Source of the DNA: Parasponia andersonii
Lineage: Eukaryota > Streptophyta > Magnoliopsida > Rosales > Cannabaceae
Length of the DNA: 64,000 nucleotides
NCBI GenBank assembly: GCA_002914805.1
Contig: JXTB01000070.1
Span: 419,177 to 483,176, forward strand
Reading direction: 5' to 3'
Shown here piece after piece: positions 61,475 through 64,000 of this stretch. Made by a program: the position numbers and the translations under genes. The first letter of the stretch is position 1, and the number at the start of each line of letters is the position of its first letter. The notes beneath the pieces are model-generated. The model did not search any database. It had not been told where the DNA came from and was given only the letters and a program-made list of their open reading frames with translations.

Positions 61475-62338
61475 CGTACATTTTCTCGGGTCATCGACAG
61501 TGACATGAATCCCAAAGTGCGGGCATTTTCGAGGTCTGCTGGCTAGTTTTAACTTTGCACAGCAGTTTATCCTTCGCACATTCAGAGTGCGGGCACTTTC
61601 GAGATCTGCTGGCAAGTTTTGGCTTCGCACAGCTGCTCATTCCTCGCACGTTTTCTCCGGTGGTCGATGAGCGACGTGAGTCCCAGAGTGCGAGCATTTT
61701 CGAGGTCTGCTGGCTGGTTTTAACTTTGCACAGCAGTTCACTCTTCGCACGTTTTCTCGGGTCGTCGACGGGCGACGTGAGTCCCAGAGTGCGAGCATTT
61801 TCGAGGTCCGCTGGCAAGTTTTGGCTTTGCACAGCAGTTCACTCTTCGCACATTTTTTCGGGTCGTCGACGGGCGACGTGAGTCCCAGAGTGCGAGCATT
61901 TTCGAGGTCCGCTGGCAAGTTTTGGCTTTGCACAGCAGTTCACTCTTCGCACGTTTTCTCGGGTCGTCGNNNNNNNNNNNNNNNNNNNNNNNNNNNNNNN
62001 NNNNNNNNNNNNNNNNNNNNNNNNNNNNNNNNNNNNNNNNNNNNNNNNNNNNNNNNNNNNNNNNNNNNNNNNNNNNNNNNNNNNNNNNNNNNNNNNNNNN
62101 NNNNNNNNNNNNNNNNNNNNNNNNNNNNNNNNNNNNNNNNNNNNNNNNNNNNNNNNNNNNNNNNNNNNNNNNNNNNNNNNNNNNNNNNNNNNNNNNNNNN
62201 NNNNNNNNNNNNNNNNNNNNNNNNNNNNNNNNNNNNNNNTTTTCTCGGGTCGTCGACGGGCGACGTGAGTCCCAGAGTGCGAGCATTTTCGAGGTCTGCT
62301 GGCAAGTTTTGGCTTTGCACAGTAGTTCACTCTTCGCC
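61475..62338 (+). repeat. 101-bp tandem array with a 270-base sequence gap
   Basis: Units begin with CGCACGTTTTCTCGGG near 61475, 61575 (a 70-bp copy with a 31-bp deletion), 61645, 61746, 61847 and 61948. The array is cut by N at 61970-62239 and resumes to 62338. Full units are 100-101 bp and contain CGACGTGAGTCCCAGAGTGC and GAGCATTTTCGAGGTCYGCT. Units from 61645 onward are nearly identical to each other, and the left two are more diverged. It lies between the - strand integrase and the antisense ORF. Confidence 0.92.
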
Positions 62339-62583
62339 GTAGTCAGCATTTAAATATTGGGTCTGCCCCTGTTGGCAGACCCTTTCCGTATCTGCCCCTA
62401 TATGGGCTGACCGCCTTTTCCGCAGCTACATAAAACGTTGGGTCTACCTTTGCGGGCAGACCCTTTCTTCCGTAGCAGTCCAAAAGGTGAGTTCGTGAGG
62501 CAAAGAGGAATTTGTCTTGTTTTGGACTTAAAACTTTTCAATAAAATAAACACTCACATGGCTTTACATCATATATGTGCGCC
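62339..62583 (-). other. Short untranslated stretch with two hairpins
   Basis: Two perfect or near-perfect stem-loops: GGGTCTGCC/GGCAGACCC (62359-62367 and 62374-62382, six-base loop) and GGGTCTACC/GGCAGACCC (62440-62448 and 62455-62463, six-base loop). This is the sequence just 3' of the integrase stop codon, on the - strand. The role is unknown. Confidence 0.6.
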
Positions 62584-64000
62584 TTACACGTAATATTTTT
62601 TCAAGTGCTGAGCATTCCACATGTTCGGCACGTTTTTCCCCGTTTTGAGTTCCCTTAAGATATATGCACCGTTGTCGAGCGCTTTGATTACCTCATAGGG
62701 TCCGATCCAATTGGAGTCTAACTTTGAGGAATTCCCGGTTCTGGCTTTTAGGACCCAATCCCCAACGCCGAATCGTCGGGGACTGACCTTTTTAGCGTAG
62801 TAAGACCTCGCTTATTGATGGTATGAAGCCAGGTGGATCAAGGCCATGTTTCTTGATTCTTCCAGGAGGTCTGTGTTATGGCTCAACTGGCACTCGTTTA
62901 GGGGGGAATCCTTTACCAATTCGGAGCGGAGGGTCGGGAGGCCGACCTCGGTCGGGATTACAGCTTCTGATCCGTAGACCATGGTAAATGGCGTTCTCCC
63001 AGTAGACCTCCGCTCTGTGGTTCGATGGGCCCACACAACGGCTGGCAGTTCTTCTAACCACTTGCCTTTAGCCTCCTGCAAGTTCTTCTTGATGTTGTTG
63101 AATATGGCTTTGTTCGTCACCTCCGCCTGACCGTTCCCTTGAGAGTAGTTTACAGAAGAAAAACTGAGCCTTATATCATATAGCTCGCACAACACCTTAA
63201 GCTTGGCATTTTGGAACTGCGTGCCATGGTCAGCGTGTATCTCCTTCGGGATTCCGAACCGGCAGATTATGCTCTTCCAGATGAAGTTAATTGTGTCTAT
63301 CTTATTAACTGTCGTGTAAGCTTCGGCCTCTACCCATTTGGTGAAATAGTCCGTGGCCAGCAAGACGTACCTCTTTCCTCCTGGACTTCTGGGGAGCTCT
63401 CCAACAATATCCAGACCCCATTTAGCAAACGGCCAGGGAGTTATGTCTGAATGGAGGATTTCGGCGGGCTGACATTTCATCGGAGTGAACCTCTGGCATT
63501 TGTCACATTTTTTTACGAATTTGGTTGCCTCCGTCATCATGTATGGCCAAAAGTATCCGGCCGTTAGAGCCTTGTGGGCGAGGCTGCGCCCGCCCGAGTG
63601 GTTGCCACATACTCCCTCGTGGATTTCCTCCATCAGTTTTTGTGCTTCGACGGGGCCTATGCATCATAGCATCGGACCCATTGTCGACCTCCTGTATAAC
63701 TGTTCACCCACCATTGAGTACCTGGCAGCTTTTAGTCTGACTGACCTTGCTTCCCTGGGGTCTGTGGGCAGGTTCCCCAATGTCAAATATTGCGTGATGG
63801 GCCTCATCCACCCTTCATCAGCAGCGCTAGTCGCGAACACGTGGTGCGCAAGGGTCTGTGGGGGGTCTGTCATGCCTCCGCCATCCAACAAAACCTCTAT
63901 GCTCTCAGCGGTGCCCCCGATCGACGCATTCTTAGCCAGCCCATCAGCCCTCTGGTTCTTCTCCCTGGGGATCGGCTCGATATCGAACTTGGCAAAGCGG
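62584..64000 (-). pseudogene. Tat/Ogre-type gypsy pol: RNase H end and integrase, partial
   Basis: The reading runs right to left from the window edge. It begins in the C-terminal part of an RNase H (FDIEPIPREKNQRADGLAKN near 63920-63980), then a connection region. The integrase zinc finger is at about 63500-63640 (HEGVCGNH, AHKALTAGYFWP, CDKCQ). The core has the catalytic D in WGLDIVGEL, the second D in HADHGTQF, and E in NGQAEVTNK. A C-terminal domain includes YYAKKVSPRRFGVGDWVLK and ends WNAQHLKKYYV with a stop at 62584. Two in-frame stops break it: TGA after GPML near 63667, and TAA after YHQ near 62812. The WVEAEAY and QAEVTNK wording is that of Tat/Ogre elements. The 5' part is beyond the window. 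Confidence 0.88.

Noticed and set aside
61436..62353. Overlapping ORFs on both strands across the tandem array and the N run
   Set aside because: They are produced by a 101-bp repeat translated in several frames and by translating N. They have no independent support.

Overview
The window is nuclear DNA from a flowering plant, most likely a eudicot. It has AT-rich introns and intergenic DNA, GT-AG introns, three recognisable plant host genes, and large amounts of plant-type copia, gypsy, SINE and MITE sequence. I cannot name the genus. Two stretches carry assembly marks: a single N at 43244, a single N at 60241, and a 270-base run of N at 61970-62239.

Layout. (1) 1-13640 is a repeat nest. A decayed Ty1/copia element (about 2862-9411) lies between two diverged, oppositely oriented copies of an LTR-like sequence (about 1-2165 and 10190-12385). 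It is followed by four tandem, tRNA-derived, SINE-like units of about 290 bp. (2) 14300-43000 is the gene island. It holds an R3H-SUZ protein gene (+, four exons), an intronless GARP/MYB-like regulator of the MYBC1 type (-), and a ten-exon CDC48/AFG2-type double AAA ATPase gene of the CIP111 type (-). The intergenic and intronic DNA carries small elements: a foldback element, a fossil RNase H domain, SINEs, a Tourist-like MITE and two copies of a Mutator-like MITE with 9-bp target duplications. (3) 44407-56330 is a second retroelement block: a chromovirus of Tekay/Del type with its 5' LTR, joined in the middle to the 3' half of a different chromovirus with its own chromodomain and LTR, then a 5'-truncated copia pol fragment. 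(4) 56770-64000 looks like one Tat/Ogre-type gypsy element. Its pol (RNase H end and integrase) is on the - strand and leaves the window. A three-exon plus-strand ORF with a plant 'putative gypsy-type transposon' domain and a coiled coil lies antisense to it, with a 101-bp tandem array between them.

Function. The three host genes are not an operon and I see no direct pathway between them. Their order matches what I remember of two duplicated Arabidopsis segments (At2g40960-40970 and At3g56680-56690), so this window may retain an ancestral gene order. All retroelement ORFs are broken. The in-frame stops I read in the first chromovirus pol are of the CAG-to-TAG, CAA-to-TAA or TGG-to-TAG/TGA kind expected from deamination of methylated cytosine.

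I did not find a credible novel host system. The most unusual items are the antisense ORF plus satellite arrangement at the right end, the tandem tRNA-like array, the chimeric chromovirus, and an apparent false duplication at an assembly join.
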